Notes: generated from the sequence alone by a model not told the origin. A DNA stretch of 10,999 nt from JBPYFK01 sp051984675 (GCA_051984675.1 JBPYFK010000078.1:1-10999); one strand, 5' to 3'. Shown: positions 1 to 6,076, counted from the stretch's first letter. Made by a program: numbers and translations.

Positions 1-2
1 CC

Positions 3-155
3 GCAACGATCTTGGATGAGGCGGGTCTGACTGCCCGTGTTATCGCTGATCAACTGGGTCACTCGCGTCCTTCGATGACGCAGGACGTCTACTTGGGGCG
101 CAAGGTCGTCAGCCGGCGGGCAGCCGACGCCCTGGAGGCTGCGGGCGATATGTAG
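3..155 (+). CDS. Tyrosine recombinase (integrase), C-terminal fragment
   Basis: This is the 3' end of a gene that begins outside the window; 50 codons run in frame from base 3 to TAG at 153-155. The visible residues include LGHSRPSMTQDVYL, which is the LGH box followed by the nucleophilic tyrosine (VY) of phage-type integrases, and a short helical tail (SRRAADALEAAGDM). In this family the tyrosine attacks DNA at the att core to insert or excise an element. The gene reads toward the 3' end of the tRNA-Lys gene and stops 76 bp from it, the standard arrangement in actinomycete integrative elements and prophages. The GC content looks lower than in the genes to the right. The fragment is too short to assign a subfamily or say whether the gene is intact. 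Confidence 0.88.
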   Translation, partial: ATILDEAGLTARVIADQLGHSRPSMTQDVYLGRKVVSRRAADALEAAGDM

Positions 156-203
156 TCCGGGGCATTTAGTGCACGTAAGGTGCACTGATGATCTTGCCCC
201 GGA
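156..203 (+). terminator. Nested hairpin after the integrase, possible terminator
   Basis: Two perfect inverted repeats are nested. The outer arms are TCCGGGGCA (156-164) and TGCCCCGGA (195-203), 9 bp. The inner arms are AGTGCAC (168-174) and GTGCACT (180-186), 7 bp with a GTAAG loop. It starts on the base after the integrase stop codon, so it could end that transcript. There is no U-tract, and it could instead or also be a recombinase or excisionase binding region beside the att site. Confidence 0.6.
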
Positions 204-231
204 AGTCCGGTACCGCTGTAACCTGGGTGGA

Positions 232-277
232 TGGTGGGGCGCCCGGGGATCGAACCCGGAACCCGCGGATTAAAAGT
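232..277 (-). other. Probable attachment-site core in the tRNA 3' half
   Basis: Inferred from position. A tyrosine integrase gene lies directly against the 3' end of a tRNA gene, and such elements usually carry a copy of the tRNA 3' half (anticodon or T-arm to CCA) in attP, so integration leaves the tRNA intact. The second att copy would lie left of the window, so the core length cannot be seen and the right limit given here (near the anticodon) is nominal. Confidence 0.4.
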
Positions 278-307
278 CCGCTGCTCTGCCAGTTGAGCTA
301 ACGCCCC
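232..307 (-). tRNA. tRNA-Lys (anticodon UUU)
   Basis: Read on the minus strand, bases 307 to 235 fold as a 73-nt cloverleaf. The acceptor strand GGGGCGT pairs with GCGCCCC (one G-U pair). The D-arm stem is GCTC/GAGC, and the anticodon stem GCGGA/TCCGC encloses the loop CTTTTAA. The T-arm is CCGGG-TTCGATC-CCCGG. The anticodon UUU is at 274-272, giving lysine. Discriminator A235 is followed by an encoded CCA (234-232). The 3' end faces the integrase fragment, so the 3' half probably doubles as the element's attachment site. Confidence 0.96.
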
Positions 308-345
308 TCGCGGACAGGTTACAAGGACGGCTTGATCGCGAGGGG
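304..345 (-). repeat. 9-bp inverted repeat overlapping the tRNA 5' end
   Basis: CCCCTCGCG (304-312) and CGCGAGGGG (337-345) are perfect inverted repeats separated by 24 bp. On the minus strand the downstream arm ends in the first four G residues of mature tRNA-Lys, so a longer precursor could pair its leader with the tRNA acceptor strand. The spacer holds a TAACCT hexamer (321-316, minus strand) eight bases before the tRNA, a plausible -10 box, although no good -35 is seen. Confidence 0.5.
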
Positions 346-359
346 CCATGGTCCGCTTT

Positions 360-818
360 TCATCGGCGCCGGATATGCATGGGCATCGCGAACCACAAGG
401 TCAGGAACAGTGCGGCGACGAGGACACCGATCCCGATCGAGACCCAGACGCCCGCGATGATGAATGTGGTCATCATCACGGTCCCGGTCATCGCGGCGGC
501 CAGCAGGGTCAGCCCGCCCTTGGCGCACCAGTTGCCGACCCGGACGATCTCCTCCCGGCGCCCCTGCCGGAACAGCACGCGGTGCCAGGCCGCCGGGGCG
601 ATCAGCAGTGCCGCGGAGGCGGTCGTGAGCAACACGGTCATGAGATGCAGCACGTGAACGAAGGTGCCCGCGTGGACGAACGGCTCGGTGAACGTGATGC
701 CGAGCAGGAAGGCGAACAGGATCTGCACGCCAGCCTGCGCCACCCGCAGCTCCTGGAGCAGCTCGTTGAGATTGCGGGTCAGTCGAGCTGGCCGCGACTC
801 TTGCTGTGGAGTGCTCAT
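360..818 (-). CDS. Small four-helix membrane protein, DUF6328-like
   Basis: A 152-aa protein starting at ATG 818-816, chosen because a GAGGTGG ribosome-binding site sits just upstream; the longer open frame to 1487 has no such support and would overlap the divergent gene. A polar N-terminus (MSTPQQESRPARLTRNLNELLQELRV) is followed by four hydrophobic segments at about residues 31-48, 53-75, 102-122 and 124-146, and a basic tail (HIRRR). Length, the LNELLQELRVAQAGVQILFA-type opening and the helix pattern recall the actinobacterial DUF6328 family, sometimes labelled sodium:proton antiporter without strong basis. The role is unknown. It lies 52 bp upstream of tRNA-Lys on the same strand and could be co-transcribed with it. 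Confidence 0.82.
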   Translation of the reverse strand: MSTPQQESRPARLTRNLNELLQELRVAQAGVQILFAFLLGITFTEPFVHAGTFVHVLHLMTVLLTTASAALLIAPAAWHRVLFRQGRREEIVRVGNWCAKGGLTLLAAAMTGTVMMTTFIIAGVWVSIGIGVLVAALFLTLWFAMPMHIRRR

Positions 819-914
819 CACCCACCTCACCTGCCGGGCCGACGACCGGTTCGACCGAGCCCGGCTCAGTCGAGTCTCGGCCTCTCCGACGCCGTCGGCA
901 ATGGCGTGCGCGGA

Positions 915-952
915 CGTCCTTATTGGACTCCTTGCGCGATCCACAAAGGACG
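915..952. repeat. Short inverted repeat in the divergent promoter region
   Basis: CGTCCTT (915-921) and AAGGACG (946-952) form a 7-bp inverted repeat with a 24-bp spacer, in the 207-bp gap between the DUF6328-like gene (minus) and the zinc-ribbon gene (plus). It could be an operator for one or both. No convincing -35/-10 pair was found, and chance is not excluded. Confidence 0.25.
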
Positions 953-1025
953 CCTTCTCCCCGTCCACGCACCGTGAGAAGCTGACCAGGAGTCCGGTCA
1001 CAGTCCGGCCCGATGCGGGAAGGCC

Positions 1026-1286
1026 ATGAGACCCATGAACGATGCTGGCGACGATGACTACGAGGACAACGGCGAGGAAGGCGAGGACGTCGAACCGTTG
1101 GAGCCATGGCCGACCGCTTCTACGGTCTGCTTCACCTGCCGGGGCATGCGGAAGATCAGCCATCCCCGCTTGTACGTACTGCGGGCGGACGAAGACGTGA
1201 TCACCGGGACGACGGTCGGCGAGCTTCGCACCTGCCCGCAGTGTGCGGGCGAGGGTCGCGCGGTCGGCTTCCAGCCGCCGGTCTGA
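1026..1286 (+). CDS. Small CxxCxG zinc-ribbon protein (DnaJ cysteine-repeat-like)
   Basis: An 86-aa protein starting at ATG 1026 behind GGGAAGG at a normal distance; a second ATG at 1035 is possible. Residues 6-26 are strongly acidic. Two cysteine knuckles follow, C35-F-T-C38-R-G and C70-P-Q-C73-A-G-E-G. These match half of the DnaJ cysteine-rich domain pattern (CxxCxGxG) and together could bind one zinc ion. There is no J domain, so it is not a DnaJ co-chaperone as such. It ends 49 bp before dusB on the same strand, suggesting one transcript. The function is unknown; protein or RNA binding through the zinc ribbon is only a guess. Confidence 0.8.
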   Translation: MRPMNDAGDDDYEDNGEEGEDVEPLEPWPTASTVCFTCRGMRKISHPRLYVLRADEDVITGTTVGELRTCPQCAGEGRAVGFQPPV

Positions 1287-1335
1287 GCCCCGGGAGGCGC
1301 AGGTCACCGCGGAGCACTCCGCCCGATCGGGGACA

Positions 1336-2532
1336 ATGGCGGGGATGACCTCGACCATGGACGCCCCCACGTCGACCAGCCCGGCGACGGTCGCCGTGCC
1401 GGACGGCGCGGGTTCGAGCCTGCGCATCGGCCCGTACCAGGTCGATCCGCCGGTGGTGCTCGCGCCCATGGCCGGGATCACCAACATCGCCTTCCGGCGG
1501 TTGTGCCGCGAGTACGGCGCGGGTCTCTACGTCTGCGAGATGATCACCAGCCGGGCCCTGGTGGAGCGGCACCCGAAGACGTTGCAGATGGTGGCCTTCG
1601 ACGCGGCCGAGCATCCGAGGTCGATGCAGCTCTATGGCGTGGACCCGGCGACCATGGCCGACGCGGTGCGGATGATCGTCGACGAGAACCTCGCCGACCA
1701 CATCGACATGAACTTCGGGTGCCCGGTGCCCAAGGTGACCCGCAAGGGCGGGGGCTCGGCGCTGCCGTACAAGCGGCGGCTGTTCGCCGACATCGTGACG
1801 GCCGCCGTGCGCGCCGCCGAGCCGGCGGGCGTCCCGGTGACGGTGAAGTTCCGCATCGGCATTGACGACGAGCACGTCACCTACCTGGACGCCGGGCGGA
1901 TCGCCGAGGACAGCGGGGCCGCCGCGGTCGCCCTGCACGCCCGAACGGCCGCCCAGCGCTACTCGGGCACGGCCGACTGGTCCACGATCCGGCGGTTGAA
2001 GGAAACGGTGCGCAGCATCCCGGTGCTGGGCAATGGGGACATCTTCAGCGCGGAGGACGCGTTGAAGATGGTCGACCAGACCGGGTGCGACGGCGTCGTG
2101 GTCGGGCGTGGCTGTCTCGGTCGTCCCTGGCTGTTCCGCGACCTGCAGGCCGCCTTCCTAGGTGAGCCAATCCCGGAACCGCCGAACCTGGGCGAGGTGA
2201 GCCGCGTGTTGCGGCGGCACGCCGAACTGCTCGCCGACCACATGGGCGAGGAAAAGGGCCTGCGTGACCTGCGCAAGCACATGCCGCAGTACCTGCGCGG
2301 CTTCCCGGCCGGCTCCGACGTGCGTCACCGGTTCGGGTTGGTCTCCAGCCTGACCGAACTGGACGACCTGCTCGGCACCCTCGACGCGGACGTGCCTTTC
2401 CCCCCGGACGCGGAGGGGCCGCGCGGCCGGCAAGGGTCGGCCGGCAAGGTCGTGCTGCCGGAGGGGTGGCTGGACGACCCGGACGACGCGAGCGTGCCGA
2501 CGGGCGCGGAACTCGATCACAACGGCGGCTGA
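1336..2532 (+). CDS. dusB: tRNA-dihydrouridine synthase, DusB-type
   Basis: This FMN-dependent enzyme uses NADPH to reduce selected uridines in the tRNA D-loop to dihydrouridine in the cytoplasm. The TIM barrel shows the family motifs in order: VVLAPMAGITNIAFR (about 40-54), MNFGCPVPKVTRKGGGSAL with catalytic Cys129, VTVKFRIG, HARTAAQRYSG, VLGNGDI and VVVGRGCLGRPWLF (FMN phosphate region). The C-terminal helical tRNA-binding part follows (HMGEEKGLRDLRKHMPQYLRG). From ATG 1336 the protein is 398 aa, longer than E. coli DusB because of a ragged N-terminus of about 28 residues and a Pro/Asp-rich tail. ATG codons at 1345 and 1357 are in frame and no RBS decides between them. It follows the zinc-ribbon gene and ends at a terminator. 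Confidence 0.95.
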   Translation: MAGMTSTMDAPTSTSPATVAVPDGAGSSLRIGPYQVDPPVVLAPMAGITNIAFRRLCREYGAGLYVCEMITSRALVERHPKTLQMVAFDAAEHPRSMQLYGVDPATMADAVRMIVDENLADHIDMNFGCPVPKVTRKGGGSALPYKRRLFADIVTAAVRAAEPAGVPVTVKFRIGIDDEHVTYLDAGRIAEDSGAAAVALHARTAAQRYSGTADWSTIRRLKETVRSIPVLGNGDIFSAEDALKMVDQTGCDGVVVGRGCLGRPWLFRDLQAAFLGEPIPEPPNLGEVSRVLRRHAELLADHMGEEKGLRDLRKHMPQYLRGFPAGSDVRHRFGLVSSLTELDDLLGTLDADVPFPPDAEGPRGRQGSAGKVVLPEGWLDDPDDASVPTGAELDHNGG

Positions 2533-2541
2533 CCGTCTCCC

Positions 2542-2558
2542 GGGCGTTATCGCCCTTT
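2542..2558 (+). terminator. Intrinsic terminator after dusB
   Basis: GGGCG (2542-2546), loop TTAT, CGCCC (2551-2555), then TTT. It begins 9 bp after the dusB stop. The stem is short (5 bp) but all G-C, and the following sequence is T-rich by the standard of this genome. Confidence 0.6.
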
Positions 2559-3085
2559 GTGTCCATTATTTCCGACAGCACACAATGCGTGGTGCCAATA
2601 CGTAGTGACACTGCCGGAACACCAGTTTCGCTCTTTCCTGAAACTGTCCGTTCGAGTGAATTTGATAATTTCCCGCGAGGGAATGGAAAGGCGGGTGAAC
2701 ACTCCGCTTCGCGCTACGTTTCGGTAACCCCGCCATATGCCCCGTGTGGGTGTTCGCGGCCGTCACGCTCAGCGATTCTGGCTCTATGGGCCGATTTCTG
2801 ACTGTGATTCCGGTCTCCATCCAGACGGGCGACCGGGAAGAAGTTGCAACGGCTTTTCGCAAATCGGACACTATGTGCTCTCCGAGCGGGTGGGTCCGCA
2901 AGATTCCAGTTCTTCCCCACCCTTGGGCCAGGTAAACCAATCAGGCAAGTGTGAGCGCACGGGGGTTGCTCACTAACTCGGAGCAACAAGCATTCAGCCG
3001 GATGAGCGAATTCACCGTGCGGACCGTACGACCAGCTCAAGCGAACCGTCCCAACCGACGACACCACGGACGGGAGGTGAGTGCG
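2559..3085 (+). other. Long non-coding leader region before the diguanylate cyclase
   Basis: No convincing gene is seen here. The stretch is clearly AT-richer than its surroundings, and open frames in it lack third-position GC bias and ribosome-binding sites. It holds a hairpin TTCCC-GCGA-GGGAA (2670-2683, GNRA-type loop) and a larger possible stem GGCGGG (2690-2695) with CCCGCC (2729-2734). A weak promoter-like pair is TTGCAA near 2844 and CACTAT about 19 bp later. Cyclic-di-GMP (GEMM) and ydaO-type riboswitch cores were looked for and not found. The diguanylate cyclase frame is open back to GTG 2951, with a further ATG at 3002, so the last 135 bp could be coding if a weak start is used. Confidence 0.5.
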
Positions 3086-3988
3086 GTGACCGGACTTCGC
3101 AACGGCTTTGCCGGACCGGAACCACTGCGCACGGACGTCGCACGGCCGTTGGGACCTGGCCACGCGCCACTGCCCAACCAGGAATCGCCCACCCAGCACG
3201 ATCCTGCGAGCAGCTCAGGGCTGGTAGGGCTGCACGAGTCGATGGCAGGGCTGCTGGCTGCCCGCGGCCAGTGGCGACAGGCGTACCACCACCTGCGGTC
3301 CGCCCTGGATCTGGTGTCCAACGAGGGCACCGAGGTGCCCAGGGTGCCCGAGCAGCTGCGGCACGAAGTGGCCCGGCTGCGCCGCGAGCACGCGGAGGCA
3401 CGCGAGCAGAGCATGCGCGACAGCCTCACGGCGAGTTACAACCGGAGGTACCTCGATCAGGTCCTTACCGACCTACTGGGTGACTCCGAAGGAGCACAGA
3501 AAGGACTGGCGCTGGCGCTGGTGGACCTGGACTGGTTCAAGAACATCAACGACACCTACGGACATGTCGTCGGGGACCGGGCGCTGCGGCGCGTGGTGGA
3601 GCTACTCCAGGAAGGGCTGCCCGGCGGTGCGTTCTGCGCCCGGTACGGCGGGGACGAGTTTGTCCTGGTCCTTCCCGCGATCGACGCGGCGACCACGATC
3701 GCGGTGTGCGAAACCGCCCGTGCCCGGGTCGAGCGGTTCAACTGGTCCCAGCTCGCGGCTGGCCTGCGCGTGACCATCAGCGTGGGGATCAACCAGGAGT
3801 TCGGGAATGCGAACGGTTCCTCCCCGACGGCGGCCGAGCAGCAGCTCCTGCGCGCCGACGATCTGCTCTACATGGCCAAGCAGTGGGGCCGGAACGCGGT
3901 CGCGTATCGTTCAGGAGATCAGGTACGGCTGGCGGGCGCTGCCGCCGCACGGCGCGGTGTTCCAGCGACCAGAACCGTCGGCTACTGA
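3086..3988 (+). CDS. Diguanylate cyclase, soluble, TPR-like/coiled-coil N-terminus plus GGDEF
   Basis: It should join two GTP into cyclic di-GMP, a messenger that controls development in actinomycetes through BldD-like receptors. GTG 3086 is chosen because GGGAGGT lies 7 bp upstream; the frame is open to GTG 2951 but starts there have weak sites. The 300-aa product has a disordered N-terminus (1-44), a TPR-like helical hairpin (about 46-76, LLAARGQWRQAYHHLRSAL) and a charged helix (89-110). The GGDEF domain starts at DSLTASYNRRYLD (112-124). Active-site features are intact: DLDWFKNINDTYGH (147-160) and GGDEF at 188-192. The inhibitory I-site RxxD expected at 179-182 reads PGGA and is absent. 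There are no membrane segments. It is probably transcribed alone from the long leader upstream. Confidence 0.95.
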   Translation: MTGLRNGFAGPEPLRTDVARPLGPGHAPLPNQESPTQHDPASSSGLVGLHESMAGLLAARGQWRQAYHHLRSALDLVSNEGTEVPRVPEQLRHEVARLRREHAEAREQSMRDSLTASYNRRYLDQVLTDLLGDSEGAQKGLALALVDLDWFKNINDTYGHVVGDRALRRVVELLQEGLPGGAFCARYGGDEFVLVLPAIDAATTIAVCETARARVERFNWSQLAAGLRVTISVGINQEFGNANGSSPTAAEQQLLRADDLLYMAKQWGRNAVAYRSGDQVRLAGAAAARRGVPATRTVGY

Positions 3989-4109
3989 CGCACCGCTCCG
4001 AGACCGTTACCTAGCGTGCGACTGCGTCCAAACGGACTAGCACAGATGGGACGTGACGGCTAGTACGGCGCCGAAGTAGTGCACAGATTGTGAATAAATT
4101 GTCCTCGCT

Positions 4110-4139
4110 ATCGTCAGTTCAGGCGATCAGCCGTAGTAT
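4110..4139 (+). promoter_or_regulatory. Candidate promoter for the proline-rich protein gene
   Basis: TCGTCA (4111-4116) and TAGTAT (4134-4139) are separated by 17 bp, giving a fair -35 and a good TANNNT -10. The predicted transcript would begin near 4146 and have a leader of about 95 nt. Sequence resemblance only. Confidence 0.3.
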
Positions 4140-4181
4140 CTCCACGGTGTTGGGCGATACGACTGCGGGGGGTTGATCGCC
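4122..4181 (+). repeat. Inverted repeat in the leader of the proline-rich protein gene
   Basis: GGCGATCA (4122-4129) and TGATCGCC (4174-4181) are perfect 8-bp inverted repeats, with a shorter nested pair GTATC (4136-4140) and GATAC inside. They overlap the candidate promoter. The rest of the 252-bp gap 3989-4240 shows no gene; no terminator for the diguanylate cyclase gene was found. Confidence 0.4.
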
Positions 4182-4240
4182 AGCGCTGGTGAGTTGAGCA
4201 GCAGACCGGACGGTCACGACCCAGTGGGGAGGGAACACGG

Positions 4241-6037
4241 GTGCCGGATAACCCCCGCAGCAGTTTCGGGCGCTCCGGTTACCACTGGGCACCTGGCCAG
4301 GAGGACGCCGGCGACCAGCAGGAAGCGCGTGACGGATCGACGAACTCCGGCGGCCGTCGCAGGCGCGCGCTGGAGGACGGCGGTGGCGGTACCCGCGTCA
4401 TCGACCTGCTGTCCAAGCACGGCAAGGCCCCCGGCCCCGGAACCGGGTCGCATCGGCGGGCCGCTCCCGAAGCTCCCGCAGATCCCCAGCCTCCGAATCC
4501 CCAGCCTCCGAAACCCCAGCCCCCGGAAGCGCAGCCGCGAGAGCCTCAGCAGCCCTGGCAGGCGCCTTCCGCACCGCCGGCCGGACGATCACCCGGTCCG
4601 GCTCCGGCTCCGGCTCCGCAGCAGCCTCCCGGCCAGCAGCCGCAGGGTCAGCGACATCGTCAGCCGGAGCCACAGCCACCGCAGGGACCGGGGTCTGGCC
4701 AGCTGAAGCGCCCCAACTCACCTGGCAGTCGCCATTCCGCCGGGCCAGCCAACCCGCCCTCCGGGCCGCAGTCCGTTCCCCTGGCAGGGCGGCAGCAGCC
4801 CGTCAGCCCGCCGTCCATCCCGCCAGCGGGACCGCAGGCCCTCGGCGCGCCGCCCTCGGTTCCCCCGGCAGGGCCGCAGTCGATCAGTCCGCCCTCGGTA
4901 CCGCCCGCAGGCCCGCAGTCGCTGCCGCGCAACGGCGCTCCGGTGAACGGCGCCCCCGTCAACGGCACGCCCGTCAACGGTGCTCCGGTGAACGGCGCCC
5001 CCGTCAACGGCGCTCCGGTGAACGGGACGTCCCTCCCGGGACGGCCGCCGGCGTCCGGAAGGACGCGCCCGCCGCGACCACAACCGGACAGCGGCCCGCC
5101 CAACAACGGCCAGCCGGCGCCCGAGCCGCCCCCGCGTGGGCAGACGCCGCCCCCGCCCGGCTCCGCGCCACAGGCGAGTCCCCCGTCCGGTTTCGGCCGG
5201 GTCGCGGCCGCCGCCGCAGCGGGTCGCGCCGCCGCAGCCGCCGCGACGGACAGCCCAGCCGAGGGCACCCGCATCACGCGGGCCCTGTCCGGGCTGGGGG
5301 CCCCCGGTGCCGCCAGTCCGGGTACCCGCCCGCCGCAGGCCACCCCCGATCCGCCGAGCCGTCCGCGCTTCAACCCGCCGCAGCCGACCGGGCAGCCCCC
5401 GGTCAACCAGCCTCCGGCCGGGCAGTCAGCCCCGGCGGTCGGAGCGCCGAACGGCAGGCCGGTACGCCCGCCCGCACAACCACCGGCCGCGCCGGCGCCC
5501 GCGCAGCCGCCGATCAGCGTTGAGGAAACCGCCGCTGCCGGCATCGACGTCGTGTCCGACGACCCGTACTCGGAGATGGACGCGTTCGACGAGGACGACT
5601 TCGAGCATGGCGACGGCGCGATCCAGGGCTTCGATGACTACGACGACGGCTACGAGGACGACGCGTACGAAGGTGCCGACCACGACGGTCTGGACGACGA
5701 GGATCAGACACCGTGGGACGAGCTGCACGACCCGGCCGACCGCACTCGGGCGATCGACGCGACGCTGGCCCGCTTCTCCGCCGTGCATGACCAGATCGCG
5801 GAGGAGGAAGCCGAGCGGCGCAACAAGTACTCCTGGCTGTTGGGGAAGCGGTCGGCCGAGCCGGAGCTCGGTAAGGACATGCCGTTCGACTTCGTCGAGG
5901 GCCGGGACGCCGGCGCTTCGCGGATGGAGTGGAAGGCGCAGGAACGCAAGCGCAAGTCGATGCGGCTGCTGGGCATCCTGGCGATCGTGATCGCCGTCGT
6001 CGCCGTGCTCGCCGCCGGCGTCGTCTTCTTCACCTGA
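4241..6037 (+). CDS. Proline-rich, acidic, C-terminally membrane-anchored protein
   Basis: A 598-aa protein starting at GTG 4241 behind GGGGAGGG. Layout: residues 1-46 polar with a basic patch (GGRRRR); 51-60 a short conserved-looking helix (TRVIDLLSKHGK); about 75-420 low-complexity Pro/Gln/Gly/Ala with tandem repeats and an alanine-rich block (RVAAAAAAGRAAAAAAT). About 433-497 is very acidic (DDYDDGYEDDAYEG). About 500-570 is predicted helical and charged (ATLARFSAVHDQIAEEEAERRNKYSWLLGKR is its core, 20 or fewer of which are quoted per motif: RNKYSWLLGKR). The basic KAQERKRKSMR precedes one membrane helix at 576-598, which ends the protein. The positive-inside rule puts nearly all of it in the cytoplasm, like a tail-anchored protein. 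No enzyme domain is seen. It resembles the cytoplasmic part of actinobacterial LytR-CpsA-Psr proteins without their catalytic domain, but this is only a resemblance. Confidence 0.85.
   Translation: MPDNPRSSFGRSGYHWAPGQEDAGDQQEARDGSTNSGGRRRRALEDGGGGTRVIDLLSKHGKAPGPGTGSHRRAAPEAPADPQPPNPQPPKPQPPEAQPREPQQPWQAPSAPPAGRSPGPAPAPAPQQPPGQQPQGQRHRQPEPQPPQGPGSGQLKRPNSPGSRHSAGPANPPSGPQSVPLAGRQQPVSPPSIPPAGPQALGAPPSVPPAGPQSISPPSVPPAGPQSLPRNGAPVNGAPVNGTPVNGAPVNGAPVNGAPVNGTSLPGRPPASGRTRPPRPQPDSGPPNNGQPAPEPPPRGQTPPPPGSAPQASPPSGFGRVAAAAAAGRAAAAAATDSPAEGTRITRALSGLGAPGAASPGTRPPQATPDPPSRPRFNPPQPTGQPPVNQPPAGQSAPAVGAPNGRPVRPPAQPPAAPAPAQPPISVEETAAAGIDVVSDDPYSEMDAFDEDDFEHGDGAIQGFDDYDDGYEDDAYEGADHDGLDDEDQTPWDELHDPADRTRAIDATLARFSAVHDQIAEEEAERRNKYSWLLGKRSAEPELGKDMPFDFVEGRDAGASRMEWKAQERKRKSMRLLGILAIVIAVVAVLAAGVVFFT
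4808..4918 (+). repeat. Three copies of a PPSxPPAGPQ coding repeat
   Basis: PPSIPPAGPQ, PPSVPPAGPQ and PPSVPPAGPQ occur 12-15 residues apart, with a more degenerate copy just upstream (PPSGPQSVPLAGRQQP). The DNA copies differ mainly at third codon positions, so they have diverged under protein-level constraint or are old. Confidence 0.85.
4931..5029 (+). repeat. 15-bp tandem repeat encoding NGAPV
   Basis: Six complete 15-bp units plus a partial seventh encode (NGAPV)2-NGTPV-(NGAPV)3-NGT. Two synonymous unit types alternate: AACGGCGCTCCGGTG (units 1 and 6, with unit 4 differing at one base) and AACGGCGCCCCCGTC (units 2 and 5). The A-B-C-A-B order of units 1-5 suggests duplication of a larger block. 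Copy number is likely to vary between strains. Confidence 0.92.
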
Positions 6038-6057
6038 TCCCGGGCTCGGGGAACCAC

Positions 6058-6076
6058 GGGCGTACCCGGGGTACCC
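6058..6076 (+). terminator. Possible terminator after the proline-rich protein gene
   Basis: GTACC (6062-6066), loop CGG, GGTAC (6070-6074), extended by GG/CC pairs around a bulged C. It lies about 20 bp after the stop codon. There is no U-tract, as is common in actinomycetes. Confidence 0.35.

Noticed and set aside
89..349. 86-aa minus-strand open frame with the peptide LAQLAEQRTFNPRVPGSIPG
   Set aside because: This is the translation of the tRNA-Lys gene itself, a well-known false protein.
348..977. 209-aa plus-strand open frame opposite the DUF6328-like gene
   Set aside because: Antisense shadow in high-GC DNA; the minus-strand frame has a good ribosome-binding site and clear membrane helices.
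819..1487. N-terminal extension of the minus-strand frame up to 1487
   Set aside because: It would overlap two plus-strand genes and ignores the well-placed start at 818.
2690..2860. Cyclic-di-GMP or ydaO-type riboswitch upstream of the GGDEF gene
   Set aside because: Short matches such as CGGGTGAAC and GTCACGC occur, but the conserved cores of both classes (CACGCACAGGGCAAA with GACGCAAAGCC; CCGAATCCG with CAGCTAACC) are missing.
2737..2976. Small open frames of 63-79 aa in the AT-richer intergenic region
   Set aside because: No ribosome-binding site, no third-position GC bias and no recognisable family; open frames of this size are expected by chance.
2951..3085. Longer start (GTG 2951 or ATG 3002) for the diguanylate cyclase
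   Set aside because: Neither has a good Shine-Dalgarno sequence, while GTG 3086 has GGGAGGT at 7 bp; kept as a minor possibility.
4807..5030. CRISPR-like array
   Set aside because: The repeats are in-frame low-complexity coding repeats of 15-45 bp without unique spacers of constant length.
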